Assembly (NCBI GenBank): GCA_032719365.1
Contig: CM064862.1
Span: forward strand, 86,237,180 to 86,301,179
Reading direction: 5' to 3'
Source of the DNA: Prinsepia uniflora
Lineage: Eukaryota; Streptophyta; Magnoliopsida; Rosales; Rosaceae
Length of the DNA stretch: 64,000 bases
Part shown: positions 42,951-55,434 of the stretch, one piece after another
How positions within the stretch are numbered: the first letter of the stretch is position 1
How the letters are laid out: each line of letters starts with the position of its first letter
The notes under the pieces: generated by a model
Database searches by the model: none
What the model saw: only the letters and a program-made list of their open reading frames with translations
What the model was told of the DNA's origin: nothing
Made by a program: the position numbers and the translations under genes

Positions 42951-45531
42951 TGTAACGACCCGGATTTTTTGTATTATTTTAATTAATGGAAATATTATGT
43001 AAAATGTCCGTTTTGCCCCTAGTCAAGGCAAAATGTTGACTTTTAACCCGAAGAGTCGTACGACTTTGAACTTTTGATCTTTACGTAGATCATGTCGCCC
43101 TGAGTTCGTAGACAGGCGGCAAGGCGGATTTGGGCACCCGGAGTGACTTTTAACCTCATTTTTCGAGATTCGGGACAAGTGGATTAATTGGATTGGTCAA
43201 TTGGAATCTTGAACCAATCAGATGAGTGGCACATCGTCCCTCATTGTTTCTCATTCTCACCCGTGAAACCTATTTGGTACAAACCGATCAACCATCCCTT
43301 TCCCCGTTGATTTCTCCCCTCCCAGATCGATCCCTCATTCTCACTAGGCACCATCTTCATCATCCTCGTCCTCACCATTGTCAACCGCCACCGTCTGCAA
43401 CCAGGACGACCACCCAGCCGCGATCGACAAACGAACCCAGGGACGACGATTGTTCAACCCACACAACCCAACGTCGAGCTGACGCCAAACTAGGATCATA
43501 AAGAGGTTAGGATGACGGATTAAGGATCACGATGGACTGGTTAGACAGAGGAAACTACTGGACACGGCGGAGAAGAAGACCGGAATCTAGGCAGAGATTC
43601 TTCGACCTAAAGGTAAAAACCCTGACCTTCTTTCATGATTCTGAGGCTATAAACTAGTAGTTTAGGTTGTGACGAGTGTATAGGAACCAACGACAACAAA
43701 ATGGTGGCCGGGAATGGATTTTCCGATTGGGTCATGGTCGTGGGTCACGGCAGCCCAAGTCTCTGGTTTTTCGGTAGAAGCCAACTTAACAGCATGCAGG
43801 TTCTCGGTAGAGACCAATCGAACAACATGCACGTTCTCGGTAGGGATCAACCGAATGACAGAGAGGATGACGTCATCATGCTGACGTTATACTGACATCA
43901 TGATGACGTCATCTTATCAGAATGTCAGACTAGGTACCAGTCAGGGACTCACACGTGTCATCTAACACATGTCAAAGAGTGACATCATGCTAACTTCAGC
44001 GGTGACGTCATGCTGACGTCAGCGGTACTGTAGCAGCATTGACCACACGTTGACCAGGCGCATGTGAATAGTATTTTTGGTGGAGCCGGTACCATTTTCA
44101 AGGTTTCGACGATACAAATCCAATGGCAGTGGTTTTGTGTCGATCGGAGATTGTTAGGTTGGTCAAATTGAAGAAATTAGCCTCGGGAAGCGTGTTCAGA
44201 ACGCGTTCTTGGGCCGATTTTGTTCTAAGGTTGGATGCTAGACCTAGTAGGGTCAATTAGTGACCCTTAAGTTTATTTGGGCAGGTCCGGAGATTGTGTT
44301 TAGCTTCAGGACCAGTGTAGTTGGTTCGTTAGCGCATCAAGGACTGGTTATGAGTGGACCGTTGATTTTATAATGAAATGCATGCATAACCGTTTTACTT
44401 GTTTTTCTAAATTTTTTTATGCTAAATGTTTTAGAATTGTGGGATTTGATATTCAATTTTTAGATTTTGAGAAACACACGGATTTACGTGAAAATGGTCG
44501 TATCGGGCTTGAGACCCATTTGGATGACACGGATTTGGGGGAGTCAACTGTATTTTGAAATGACTTATGAACTAAATGAATGAATTGGTGATTTGAGCCT
44601 AAAGGTTTGGTTTAAAGAAATTCTGGGTAAAGGTTTTGACATAGCTTGAAAAGACCGATTTTCAAAAGTTTTCATACGTATATGTATATACCCTTCCAAC
44701 GTCTCCTCCAGACTTTGACCTGGAGAGTCACGATCCACTACCCGGAATGAGTATCCTCATAGGGAGTCCATTCCAGGAGTGGGAGTTATGTTGTGGTCCC
44801 GGACCAGATTCCGGAAAGATGCTCGGACTAGATCCGGAGATAAAGCCTCCCAGACGGAGAATTACTGGGAGTAGACTCGGAGTGAGGCCCCGAGTGGTGT
44901 GCATACCTTCAGTTATGAATCGTGACCTATATCGGGGATTTGTTTCCTAGGGGTTGTGTGCCCCGAGTTGGCATCGAACATGCCAAGGAAGGGATATGTG
45001 GATACATAGTTATGTTTGATTTAGTATTACTGTTTCCCAGATACTTTTTGTATAGATATACGTATATGTATATAAATTTTATATGTTTTTATAATTGATC
45101 GTATTTTTACGTTTCTACTGAATGCATGCATGTTTACAGAAACGAAGGGTCAGAATATTTATATGTTCAAATGAATTTATAATAGCTTTATTTTTTGTCC
45201 ACTCACATTTTAAACTGTTTTCTTGACCTTTCAGGAGAGGAAACCGAGGAGGGCGTCGACTCTGGGGCCGAGGCATAAATATCATCGTTGCATTTTGACC
45301 ACCCTAAGGGGTAGGTGTTATCTTTTATTGTATTAGTACGAACATAATGCTCATTTCCCTTGTCTGACATTTTTTTGTATTAAACACACCGGTGTGTATC
45401 TAGAACCCCCAGTATGGGTATTTGTGTAATAAAAACCTTGGAAGGGTATTTGTGGTATTTTGAGTTATTTGTCAGATGGGAGCAGGCCTTCCCCCAGTGG
45501 TCCCCAAGGGAAAATGGGGCAGGTCCTGTCA
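42951..45531 (+). mobile_element. Solo LTR F (2581 bp), nested in LTR E
   Basis: It starts TGTAACGACCCGGATT and ends GCAGGTCCTGTCA. Flanks are TCTGA (42946-42950) and TCTTA (45532-45536), a TSD with one mismatch. It contains ATGAGTGGAC near 44351, GTCCACTCAC near 45198 and acceptor-like CCTTTCAG before GAGAGG at 45236. Two or more exact TGACGTCA palindromes lie at 43868-44021. No coding domain is present. Confidence 0.85.
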
Positions 45532-45849
45532 TCTTACAGTGCCACGTGTCATTCTTCCATTGGTCCACGTCACTGACATGTCAGTGACACGTGGCAGCCC
45601 ATGATTGGGCCACGTCATTGACATGCCAGTGCTGATACGTGTCACCCACTGACGTCATCATCATCTTTAACCTTGCGACCGGTCCTGCAAAGCTCACGCA
45701 GACCCGCGACCTGACCCAGCTCTAAAATCCTAATTTTTGAACCGATTTCATCCATCCTTCTTCCTATGGGTTCGTCTAATCCTTCCTAATCGACCTACAT
45801 TATCAAAACCAAGAAATCAGGCCGATATCATACCTGTTCGACCCATGAA

Positions 45850-48007
45850 CAGAAATTGGGACCATATCCAAATTCAATCCAAACCGTTTGAAAACCATTT
45901 CTAAATCCATATCCAAATCCGAATTCGAAATCACTATTCCGAAGCCATTCCGGCGTTCAGAACCGTCATTCCGAACCCAAAACCGGAAACCCCTTTTTCA
46001 AGCTTTAAACCAAATCTCGATTTCCGAAATCCGATTCTAAAACCGAAAACCTAGATTATCGAATCATATTTCAAAACTCATTTATAATTATTGAAAACTA
46101 GTTATAGGTTTAAAGCCCAAAATCATAGCATCAGAATCATAATCAAACCACATCTCGTAAAACGTGCTGAAATACGTATAATTCTAAGAAATGCCTCAAA
46201 AAACGTGCAATTATGTAAAACATATATAAAATAATCAATAGCATGAAATCATATTTAAACACATAAAACAAGTAGATAAAAACAGTTATGCATGCTCGGT
46301 TAGAAAAGAAAAGTCCCCTCACAGTTCCGGACACGTCACTCGCGTCCCGTACGTTCCTCGGTTGCCTCAGGGATATCCCGACCTGTCAAAAGTCACCAGT
46401 CCGGGTCACAAACACTTCATTTAAGCTTACCCTAATTTCCCCAATTTTTCCAGATTTTAAACGTAATTTAAACGAACCTCTAAACCTTTGAACACTCAAA
46501 ACTACCCCGATCCGGTGTCCGATCGACACGAAACTTGTCCTAAAATGTTCATTACATCGATTAGAGTGAAAACCATGTTGAACGTTTCCCCAGAACAGAC
46601 CCCACGCGCCCTCACGCGCCGCCCGAAGAGGCTGCACGTGGGAGCCATGCGCCTGCACTGTTCATCATCCTCTACCTTCAGCCAACCCGATTCAGACCGG
46701 TCCAGATCGGTCCGATCGAACCGAGCCAGCGAGGCCGGTTTTCACTCAAATATAGTCCATTTTCAACCATTTTGATTCCCTTAGTTTCGTCCTACTCCTA
46801 GCAATCGATTCATGAACTAAAAACACGAATTAAATCCTGGAACCTTACCTCCCAAGTTCAAACTTAAACCCAGAAAAATCCAACTTCGGATTCCGGCCAA
46901 TCGTCGTCCTTCCAACCACAATTTTGATTCCCAGACGTTACAAACACCTTCCTAAGACTGTTAGGATCAAGAAAACGAGTCAACAACCGTCCAAAATCCA
47001 CGACTTTCGATTTGAACCGAAACTGGAAAACGGGGGAACCGAGAACTCACCCGTGTTCTGACCTCCGCCGTGCTTGCCGCCGTGTTCCCCTGGTTTCAAA
47101 AGGCGGTCCTCAGCCTTCCTAGCATTCAATCGAACCAGGTTGGATCAATTTGATCGATTGTGGTTGCACCACGACCCTCGACTCCTTCTCTGTTTTCACT
47201 GAGTTTCTCACCTCACACACACACAGCTAACCTTCCAACCTCACTAAACCACGATCAATCACCTCTCTCGAACACCTATTAACTCTCACTCAAGCCCCAA
47301 GTACTCCCACACTGAGCACTGATCGATTTTTCCTCACGGTCACAGTCTCTTTGTTTTCTCTCAACTGATCGAATCCAAATTAAAACATTGTAACCGTGAG
47401 AGAAATGGGCTAGAATCCACTAGAAAGAGGCCAGGTGTCCTCCATTCTGTGGTCCAGGCTCAAAATATCCAATTAACCCTATCCAAGTGGCCTTATCTGA
47501 TTGTACACTTCCCCAGGTTGTAAAAAGACCAAAATGCCCTTGTAATGTCCAAATTACCATTTTGCCCCTCACCTTTCTAGAACCACAACTCACTCGTCAG
47601 ATGTCTGATGAAGGAGTGCCGCTTGTCGTTGTACTCAGGACATCGAGATCTAGCTAACGATCCTCAATTTGCGTGAAGAAACCTTGTCGTGCAAAAAGTC
47701 AACAAATTTCTCCTTTTTACCCAAATTACGAAAATGCCCTCAATCTTCTGAACATCATAACTTCCTCCTCGGATGTTGGAATCGGGCGTGCCACCTGTCT
47801 ACGGACTCGTGACGACCCCAACTACATGACGGTCATCGGTCAAAATCCTTTTGACCGCCCGAACTAAAATCAACATTTTGCCCATTCTAGGGGCAAAATC
47901 GTCATTCTGCGCCATTTGTCTAAAAGTGTCCAACTAATCACCGATTCTCGTCGTTAATCCGTCATTAACCACTAATCTAATCCCGACTCCCGGGACGGGT
48001 CGTTACA
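45850..48007 (-). mobile_element. Large LTR G, one end missing
   Basis: A minus-strand LTR resembling that of the Tekay-like element: the stretch near 45950-46000 (CATTCCGGCGTTCAGAACC) matches 7285-7320. It ends CCCGGGACGGGTCGTTACA at 48007. The TGTCAGG start is absent; the left limit (about 45850) is where similarity begins. It contains the decamer as GTCCCCTCAC near 46314. Confidence 0.7.
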
Positions 48008-48247
48008 GCAATAGTATCGTTTTCCCTTTTAGACCCGTAACTTTCCCCTCGAACGTCCGATTTCGACGTGTTGCTTGTCTACGAACTCGTATTGACCCGA
48101 TCTACGTAATAGTCACCAACCCCAGGGGAAAAATCGTCATTTCACACCATTCGTCCACGATTCCTCTACTAACCCTCGATTAGTCACGCTAATCCTTAAT
48201 TAATTACTAAACTAATCCCAAAATTTGAGATGGGTCGTTACATGTCA

Positions 48248-50465
48248 CCATCTTATACTGATTAGTAGCCCTCCCTCGTATTTTAGTCATTTGTATGTGT
48301 GTGTTATGAGGGGATGAGAAGACCAAAACCAAGAACAAAAAAAAGGACCCGAGAAGAAAACCATTGGAAAAAGAAAAGAGAGATGAAGGAAGGAGAGGAA
48401 AGAAAGAAGAAGAAACGAAAAGGGAAATTGAGGAAAGAGATGGAATTAAGAATAGGACGAAACAGGGACCGAAAACCTGAATTATAACCCGTATCCCTGT
48501 GAAATTGATTTTCAGTTTTGAACACTAGAAGTTCGAATTCAAGTTCCCAAACGTGATTTCTAGACCTAGGTGACTGACTCTGGCTCAATTTTAAAAGGTT
48601 AGACAAGGGAAATTGTCTAAAATTGATTTTGAATATAGGCCAAAAATGTCGAGGCTCCCTTTGAGGAATCAAGGTGAGGAATTCATGTTCTAAGACCATA
48701 GAGCTTTTTCCCACGTTAATTAAGATCAATTTGTTGTTTAAAACGTGAAATTTAGTCAGGATTTTGAGGTTTTAGGATCGAGTAGATGAATTTCCATATA
48801 AAGTTTGTAAGATTTGGTTGAGAAATGAGGGAGATATGGAGATTTGAAGTTTTGGGCAAAATGGAGGTTTCCCAGCTGGCGAGAGGCGGCGATGACGGCA
48901 GCGCACGGCGGCGCCGGTCATCTTCTCCGGCTAGTGATGATGTCAGCATGATGACGTCATCTGACACGTGTTAGGTGCCATGTGGTAGGGGATCGGTGGT
49001 TCCATGTGGCACGTGTTAGGGGCTGCCACGTGGTAGTGGTGTCAGATATTGTCAGTGCCACATCAGTTAGGGCTGACATCAGCGCTGACCATCGTTGACC
49101 TTTGTTAACCGGACTTTGACCGGTGCATGGGGGTGTGTGGGCACGAACTTCAAGATCAAACTGGTCTTGTTCGAAAGGTTTCGACTTTCTGAATCCAATG
49201 GTAGTGATTTCAGGTCATATGAAGGTTTTTCTCCTCGGGTAGCATGTCCGGGACACGTTCTCGGTTTTGAGATTTTTGGGGGTTTTACATATGGACTTAT
49301 ATAGGTTGATAGTGACACTTGGGTGTGATTTGGACAGGCCTGGACGTCCCGGAAGCTTTGGATTAGCTTACGGCTCATGGTTCAAGTGCGCAGCTTACTG
49401 TGAGTGGACAGTTTCTGTTATAACTCTTATTCATGCTTAAATACATGTTTTTCCTAGCTTTATGATACTGTTTTCCATGATTTTGACTATGGTTACGAAT
49501 GCTGGATTTATGATTTGGTTTGCATATGTTTACGGTTGATTTCTGAATAATGATTTTCTCATGGTTTCGAAAGACCGTGTTTTGGGCAAGGTGCCCTAGA
49601 GTCAACTGTTTTTGGCTAGCACTGTGTGATAACTATTTTGGGCTGATGCCCGTTAAATAACTTTGTTGGGCTGGTGCCCGTATGTTTATTTGTAGATATT
49701 GTTTTGAGATATTATATTCTGGATTAGTTAACCTCAGGCGATTGGATCGCCATATCCGGAGTTGGACTCCATAGAGTCCAAGAGATGGGCTCGGACGTAA
49801 ACGGGGTGGACCCCACATGTACCGACGGGGTTGGACGCTGTAGATTTCATACTCTCCTACCAGTAGTGCACATGGGATGCTAGTTGGACTAGCAGCTGGT
49901 TGGACCAACATGATGAGGTTTGACATTGAGCTGGCTAGGCCAGCGAGATCAGGTTTGACATGTACTTTGATTTACGGTTTACTTAATGATTATGTGTAAA
50001 GGTTTTCAAAGCGGCTTAGAGCCGATGATTTCATTAGCATTTGGGTCCAGGAGTTTTATATATTTATGGGGTTTTGGGTTGGAAACATGGTTTATATAGA
50101 AAATGTGGTTTTATTTGAAAGCAATGTTTTCTCGGCTATGCATGCATGTTTTTTAAAATGAAGGATTAAAAGATGTATTTTGGAAAATGGTTTTTCAACG
50201 TTTTATTTTTTGTCCACTCACACTTTACTTTTGGTTTTGGCACCCTCCAGATTTGTTGCGTACGCGGGCTATAGGAAGGTTGAGGCATCACGGTGAGTGC
50301 ATACTCTGATTATTATGGTTAATATGGGGCGTTATCCCTGTTCTGACACGTAGTTAGGGTGTTTATTTTATTACCGAGGGTAATAAGGTCATTTTACAAG
50401 GTCGTGTCAGACGGGAGCATGACCTTCCCTGCTAATCCAAGGGGATTACGAGGCGAGTCGTGTCA
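48248..50465 (+). mobile_element. Large LTR H, 3' part
   Basis: It ends GGCGAGTCGTGTCA at 50465, only 32 bp before the exon 2 start of the second SRG1 pseudogene. It has GTGAGTGGAC near 49399, GTCCACTCAC near 50212, the acceptor-like CACCCTCCAG before ATTTG near 50250, an array of GGGC...GCCC hairpins at about 49570-49980 and TGACGTCA at 48952-48959. It may be the continuation of the LTR that starts at 29381. The Lys/Arg/Glu-rich frame at 48299-48487 is an A/G-rich artefact. Confidence 0.7.
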
Positions 50466-50497
50466 ATTAAGCTTAATTTGTGTGCCTATGTACCTAG

Positions 50498-52028
50498 GTG
50501 GTGAATCATGGAGTGGCATCAAAAGTGTTGGAGGAGATGAAGGATGCTACGGCAAGTTCTTTGAACTTCCATTACAAGAGAAGAACAAATTTGGTATGGC
50601 GTCGGCAGGGTTTCAAGGCTACGGGCAAGTCCATGGAGCTTCCAAGGGGCAGACAGACAATGGACTGGTCCGACACATTGCAACTCTCTATGTATCCACC
50701 TGAGTCCAGAGACCTTAAGTTTTGGCCAACTGTACCAAATGGATACAAGTAAGTATATCACCATGTTTTTGTACCTCTCTGATGATCGAGTAATATAATT
50801 ATATGAGACAGATTTGTAGTCAATCGATTATATATGATTACTTAGTCAAATTTGTCTTTAAATTATGGAAAGTCATTAATAGTTTTTCAACTTTCAATGT
50901 CAATGAAATCAAAATGCTCTTTATATTTCCCACAATATCAACTCCAAAGAGGGAAGTTAAAATTTTGTTCAAAAGATCTTATAACTATATTAGTTTTGGT
51001 ATTAAAGATTGAGTCTGTTGGAGGGATTTTTGTATCAAATTGCCAAAAACCAAATGTATAGAGCTTGGTGTGGATGCTTAATTTGAGCCTCATAATAAAA
51101 ATGCCAGTGTTGCATCCATCAACGATTCATATTTATATATTCACGTTCAAGAACCTCATACCGATCAACAATTTAAAGTTACCCATGGTCCGACCTAAGG
51201 TTTTTGGGGCGCAAGACGATTCACAAAGATGTGGCACTAAATCTAGGTACACTAACTACTACAGTGAGATTCCTATTCACTCCTTTGTACAGTTGAAAGC
51301 TTCACATTTGATTCTTATAGAGAGTGTTGCAAGGTCAATTATGAGCTAACTTGGATTTGTTGGTAAATTGTGCATTGATAGTAAAGGGAAGCTATTGAGG
51401 TATATTCAAGTGAAGTTAAAAGAGTTGGAGAGGAGCTCATAAGATCTCTGTGTACTCATGGGGATGGAGAAGGATACTCTTCTTGGCCTACATAAAGAGT
51501 AGAGGCAATCTTTACGGGTGAACTACATTCCGCCGTGCTCCATGCCGGAGAAAGTACTAGGTCTAGTAGACTAAGTCCACACTCCGACACAAGCGCAATA
51601 ACCGTCTTGATGCAAGACAACGTCACCGGATTACAGATTCGAAAGGACGGAGAATGGGTTCCGGTGAAGCCCATCCCAAACGCTCTCGTTGTCAATGTCG
51701 GAGATGCCATAGAGGTAAACAAAAAATTGTAGAACAACCTATGTTTTTGTGTAAAGATTCGATTTTGATTGTTATTGTTACGGCAGATATGGAGCAATGG
51801 CAAGTACAAGAGCATTGAACACAGAGCAGTCCCAAACGAAAGCAAATTTCATCATTTATATTTCCGCATTTCGATGTAGAAATCGAACCATTTGATCATT
51901 TGGTAGACTCATCAAGAATGTACAGGAAAATCAAGTACGGAGATTATCTGATGAGCTCTTTGAACGGGAAACTTAAGGGGAAGGCACATACTGAAACCGC
52001 AAAAATGGGAAGCTCAGCAGATGCCTAA
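50498..52028 (+). pseudogene. SRG1-like 2-oxoglutarate/Fe(II) dioxygenase pseudogene 2
   Basis: Exon 1 is absent; the sequence starts at the exon 2 acceptor with VVNHGVASKVLEEMKDATA. Two compensating frameshifts bracket FELPLQEKNKFGMASAGFQG, and the frame returns for MDWSDTLQLSMYPPESRDL. After a long intron, exon 3 starts near 51395 (VKRVGEELIRSL), is broken, and continues LSPHSDTSAITVLMQ (iron ligands H and D kept) to NALVVNVGDAIE. The last exon has IWSNGKYKSIEHRAV (third His), then a frameshift, and ends KMGSSADA with a stop at 52026-52028. It is closely similar to pseudogene 1 and probably a tandem duplicate. LTR H ends directly upstream, where exon 1 should be. Confidence 0.88.
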
Positions 52029-52290
52029 AGCCATAAGAAAGCTGTAAGCATATATAAATCTTAAATGATGGAACTACCATCAAGCTTGTTACTTTTGGTT
52101 TCTATGTAATCTTGTGTGTACTTCGTGCAAGGGAGCTCAATAGTTTCTGCTAAAATGACTCGCATTAACGAAATTTGCAAAAAACGTAGAACAATATGCA
52201 AAGCGAAATGAACCAAATTACAACAATAAGCATTATACACGAAAAAAAAATGTTGCATGAGCTATTTAAATAGAGAAAACAAAACCAGTT

Positions 52291-54109
52291 TTACGAATTT
52301 GTCGGTGAGCTACCCCTGGTGCCATCTCCGGCATTAGAACTGCCTTGGGCATCGGTGGTTTGGGATACGGGACCTGCACCCAACAGCAGAGGAGGAGCTT
52401 CTTTCTTCTTCTTCTCGGTGGGAGAGTTTGTAGCTGAAGCGTTTGGAGCAAAAGCTCTAAGACGAGGCTCAAAAATCTTGCTTGCAACATCAGGTGGCGG
52501 GGCATCTTCCCCGGGAAGCACAAGAAGCCCCTTCTCATGAAGGGAAGATGGCTCATTGTAGCAGGCATTCCAGAGGGAGTCCACCAGCTGCCTCTCCTCT
52601 CTAGCTGCCCCGAGATCATCAGGAGACATCAAGCTTATATCTTTAATTCTTTCTTGAAGAAGTTGCTTCAATTTATCATCTTCATCAGCTAATTTACTGT
52701 TGCCCCCATCAGTTTGGTCTCGGACAAGCTCAAGAAGGCCCCGGAGTGCAGCTTCTCGCACTTCTAGATCTTCGCTCGAGGCCAGATGCAACATTATGCG
52801 CGGAAATCCTAGTTCGCTTACTACATTGCAATCTGAACTATTCTCGTGCAGTAGGAACTGAATCAAGTTCAATGCTTTCCTGAAAATGGTTGATTCTTTA
52901 AGTAATCAAAACAAAATGAGCAAGATGCGGCAAAAATTAGGCATATAACCATGTGAAAGCATACATGAATTAATCCAATAAGAAAACTAAACCCTTTTAA
53001 CACATCATTACCTTTGAAACCTCACATTTTCAGAAGCTAAAGCATCTCTCAAGGCTGCATAACCATTTGCTAGACGAAAAGCAGTGATCGCGGGTTTGTT
53101 GTGTCTGATTAAAGCTGAAGAGTCATTCATTAGCAAAGCAAAATTTATTCAATATACTTTCAAGACAGGGCAAAAACATGAACACAAGAATTCACCAGAC
53201 AACCAACAAGCACAACGGTAAACACAGTTCATATGGCACTAAAAGTATTACTTACAGGAAATTGCGCCAAGAGCCTTGGTTCGAACAGTGACATCAGGAT
53301 CGGATGTGAGATTAGAAAACAGATATTCCAAGCCATTTGCTGCCATAACCATTTCCTGGCTCTTGGGATTGTTTTGGACAATAGTGGTCACAACTTCTGC
53401 CGCTTTTGCACGGATATTCGCATGGGAATTCTTTAGGTAGCCAAGCAGAGGGGCCAACCCACCAATTGAATGAAGATCTGTAACGCATAAATTAACAGCC
53501 AATGAGCGCCAGATAATTACACATTGTAATGATCATAATGCAATGAAAAACACACCAAATATAGTTTAATGCAAGTGAAAGGGTGACAAAATTTACCATT
53601 GGCCATGTCAATGGACTCAACATGCTCTTGCAACTCATCCAACAAGCCTGCCAAAAACCCAAAACACCACTAATTGAGAAAACTAAAAAGCAAACATCTT
53701 GGAAGGAAATTTTAGTTTTTATTGAAAGAAAGGAAAAAAGGCAACCTTCAATATCAGCAGGAGTAACTCCTTGAGCTTCCAAAACCTGCTCAGGAGTTTG
53801 CATTACAAGTGTTATCTCCTTCATGCGCTTCACAACGTCGATGGTCTGCGACTGCATAGCTTCCATAAACCATCTCCGATCCTCCTCGCTACAAATTATT
53901 GAGAAATTAGTATAATTTGGGAGCGTTTCAAATAAACAGTTGCAAATTCGAAACACTTGGTATACTTTAACTACAAATAATTTCGAAATTAGTATAATTT
54001 TGAGGCGAAAGAGACAAAAATACCTCAAATTGCGATTGGGTCGAGTGCCGTCAGAGTTAGCGAGGCTCCATTTCAGTAATCCTTCCCAGTTGGGTCCGTC
54101 TTTAGCCAT
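52291..54109 (-). CDS. FES1: FES1-type Hsp70 nucleotide-exchange factor (armadillo-like)
   Basis: Six exons on the minus strand (54109-54024, 53888-53746, 53647-53597, 53477-53256, 53114-53012, 52879-52291) join in phase to 397 residues. The N-terminus MAKDGPNWEGLLKWSLANSD and EEDRRWFMEAMQSQTIDVVK form the FES1 N-terminal region. Armadillo-like helices follow: SIGGLAPLLGYLKNSHANIR, AKAAEVVTTIVQNNPKSQE, ALRDALASENVRFQRKALNL, REAALRGLLELVRDQT. The tail has KKKKEAPPLLLGAGP. FES1/HspBP1 proteins bind the Hsp70 ATPase domain and release ADP; plant Fes1A supports heat tolerance by stabilising cytosolic Hsp70 (known). The gene looks intact. It shares microsynteny with OHP1 and CYCD7, although about 31 kb of repeats separate it from the thaumatin-like gene. 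Confidence 0.95.
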
Positions 54110-54787
54110 TGTTAACTGAAACCTAAAACTTCTGCCTTTTCTTTTTCTCTGCTACTTTATGAATAACAAGAAATGATAAAGGAGAAGGTGTGAAGAAGCA
54201 GCAGCAGGGTTTTATAGCAATGGTCAAGGACATCGAAGCACCGCTCAGACTTCAAGGCCCTGAAAGTTCTTGATAGTTCTGGAATTCTTTTCGTCGGCCT
54301 GACTAAAAGAAGACACGAAGGCGCAGGGCACCGAGCCACCGAGTTACCGGGCCTTGAGGCTTTCAAGCCCAGTGAGTAGTCTACTAGGCTTTTGGTCTTG
54401 GGTTTGGAAGGCCCAATATGCCGAACCATGAAGGTGTCACTATCATGAACGGAAAATTGAATAAAACGCCTAGTTGCTCAAATATTATTTACTATCTACT
54501 AAAACCCAAGCATCGATTGTATGAATATAACTATCATATATTATACTGGTGTAGTTAGGGTGGGCACGATACTGTTCGATACGGATATTAGCAATATCCA
54601 AATCCAAACCGTTAAAATCTTAACGGTTCGATACGGTTTAAATTTTCTAAAATTAGAAATAAAACCGTTAAGAAATTTAAAAAAATAAAGATGTAGAAAA
54701 AATAAGGATACCAAAAAAGAAATCAATAGTCAATACTCAAAATTTTATATATTAAGTTTGCTAAGTATTGAATTGCAAATATTATCA
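54110..54787. other. FES1 upstream region with a hAT-like fragment
   Basis: The first about 300 bp should hold the FES1 promoter and 5' UTR. At about 54558 GGGTGGGCACGATACTG opens sequence resembling the end of a hAT-type non-autonomous element (repeated AACCGTTAA/CGATACGG words), but the other end is not found before 54788. Confidence 0.45.
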
Positions 54788-55433
54788 TTGTTCATACCAT
54801 ATCGGCCCAGACCGAGTAAGAAGCCCAGACTGACTGCAGGCCCAGTCCATTACCAAATGATGATCAATCCAGATCAACCTTGGAGGCCCAGCCCTCTGCT
54901 GGCTCGGCATGTCGGCCCCGATCGACCCAGAGGCCGAGCCCTCTTCTAGCACCATGCCGCTGGCCGACTCTGGAGGCCCAGCCTCCGTCGGTCGGTAAGT
55001 TGGCCCAGACCGACCTGAAGGCCCAATACTTCCACCCAATACAAGCCCAAGGGGTCCAGACTCACTCATATGAGCAAACCCTAGTGGGGTCTATACAACC
55101 CTTACACGTGTCAGTCCCACAAAAATTGACATTTGTCCCACATTGGGTGAATACAATTATTATATTCACCACACCCATACAAAAGGGGGTTCATTTGTCG
55201 TATAAAGGTAACTAAGTATTTACTATTCACAACTACTTTTACAGTACACAATTTACCACTCACCCTATATCTTAAACCGACCACTAACTTGGGCGTCAGA
55301 GTACTTTGGGCTGGTACCACACCGGTGCTTATACTCTGACCGACCGACCAGTTTCATTCTCTTTCAGGTCTACACAAGGCACATGGAAAAGCAGCATTCG
55401 CTCCCTAAGTTGGCACATTTCGTGCATCAACAG
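54788..55433 (+). repeat. Probable 5' LTR of the deleted gypsy element
   Basis: It starts TGTTCATACCATATCGG and ends GTGCATCAACA, directly before a PBS-like segment. It contains repeated AGGCCCAG / GGCCCAGACCGA words. Because no second LTR is in the window, the left limit is not confirmed. Confidence 0.5.
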
Positions 55434-55434
55434 T

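Larger units (their letters stand above)
40845..48242 (-). mobile_element. Large LTR E with nested insertions
   Basis: It starts TGACACGACCCATCCC and ends GATGGGTCGTTACA, with exact TSD TGTCA at 40840-40844 and 48243-48247. Nested inside are a hAT MITE (42361-42707), solo LTR F (42951-45531) and most of LTR G (ending 48007). Its own sequence totals about 2.3 kb, short for the family, so some is deleted. It is related to LTR D, read in the opposite direction: the units at 41810-41960 (GGGCCTC...GCCCGA) are the complements of the D array, and the inverted decamers are present in mutated form (about 41091 and 42157). Confidence 0.85.

Noticed and set aside
43226..43501. His/Pro/Arg-rich frame of 91 residues
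   Set aside because: It lies inside solo LTR F and has composition-driven residues only.
48299..48487. Lys/Arg/Glu-rich 62-residue frame
   Set aside because: Low-complexity A/G-rich sequence within an LTR, with no conserved motif and no flanking gene signals.
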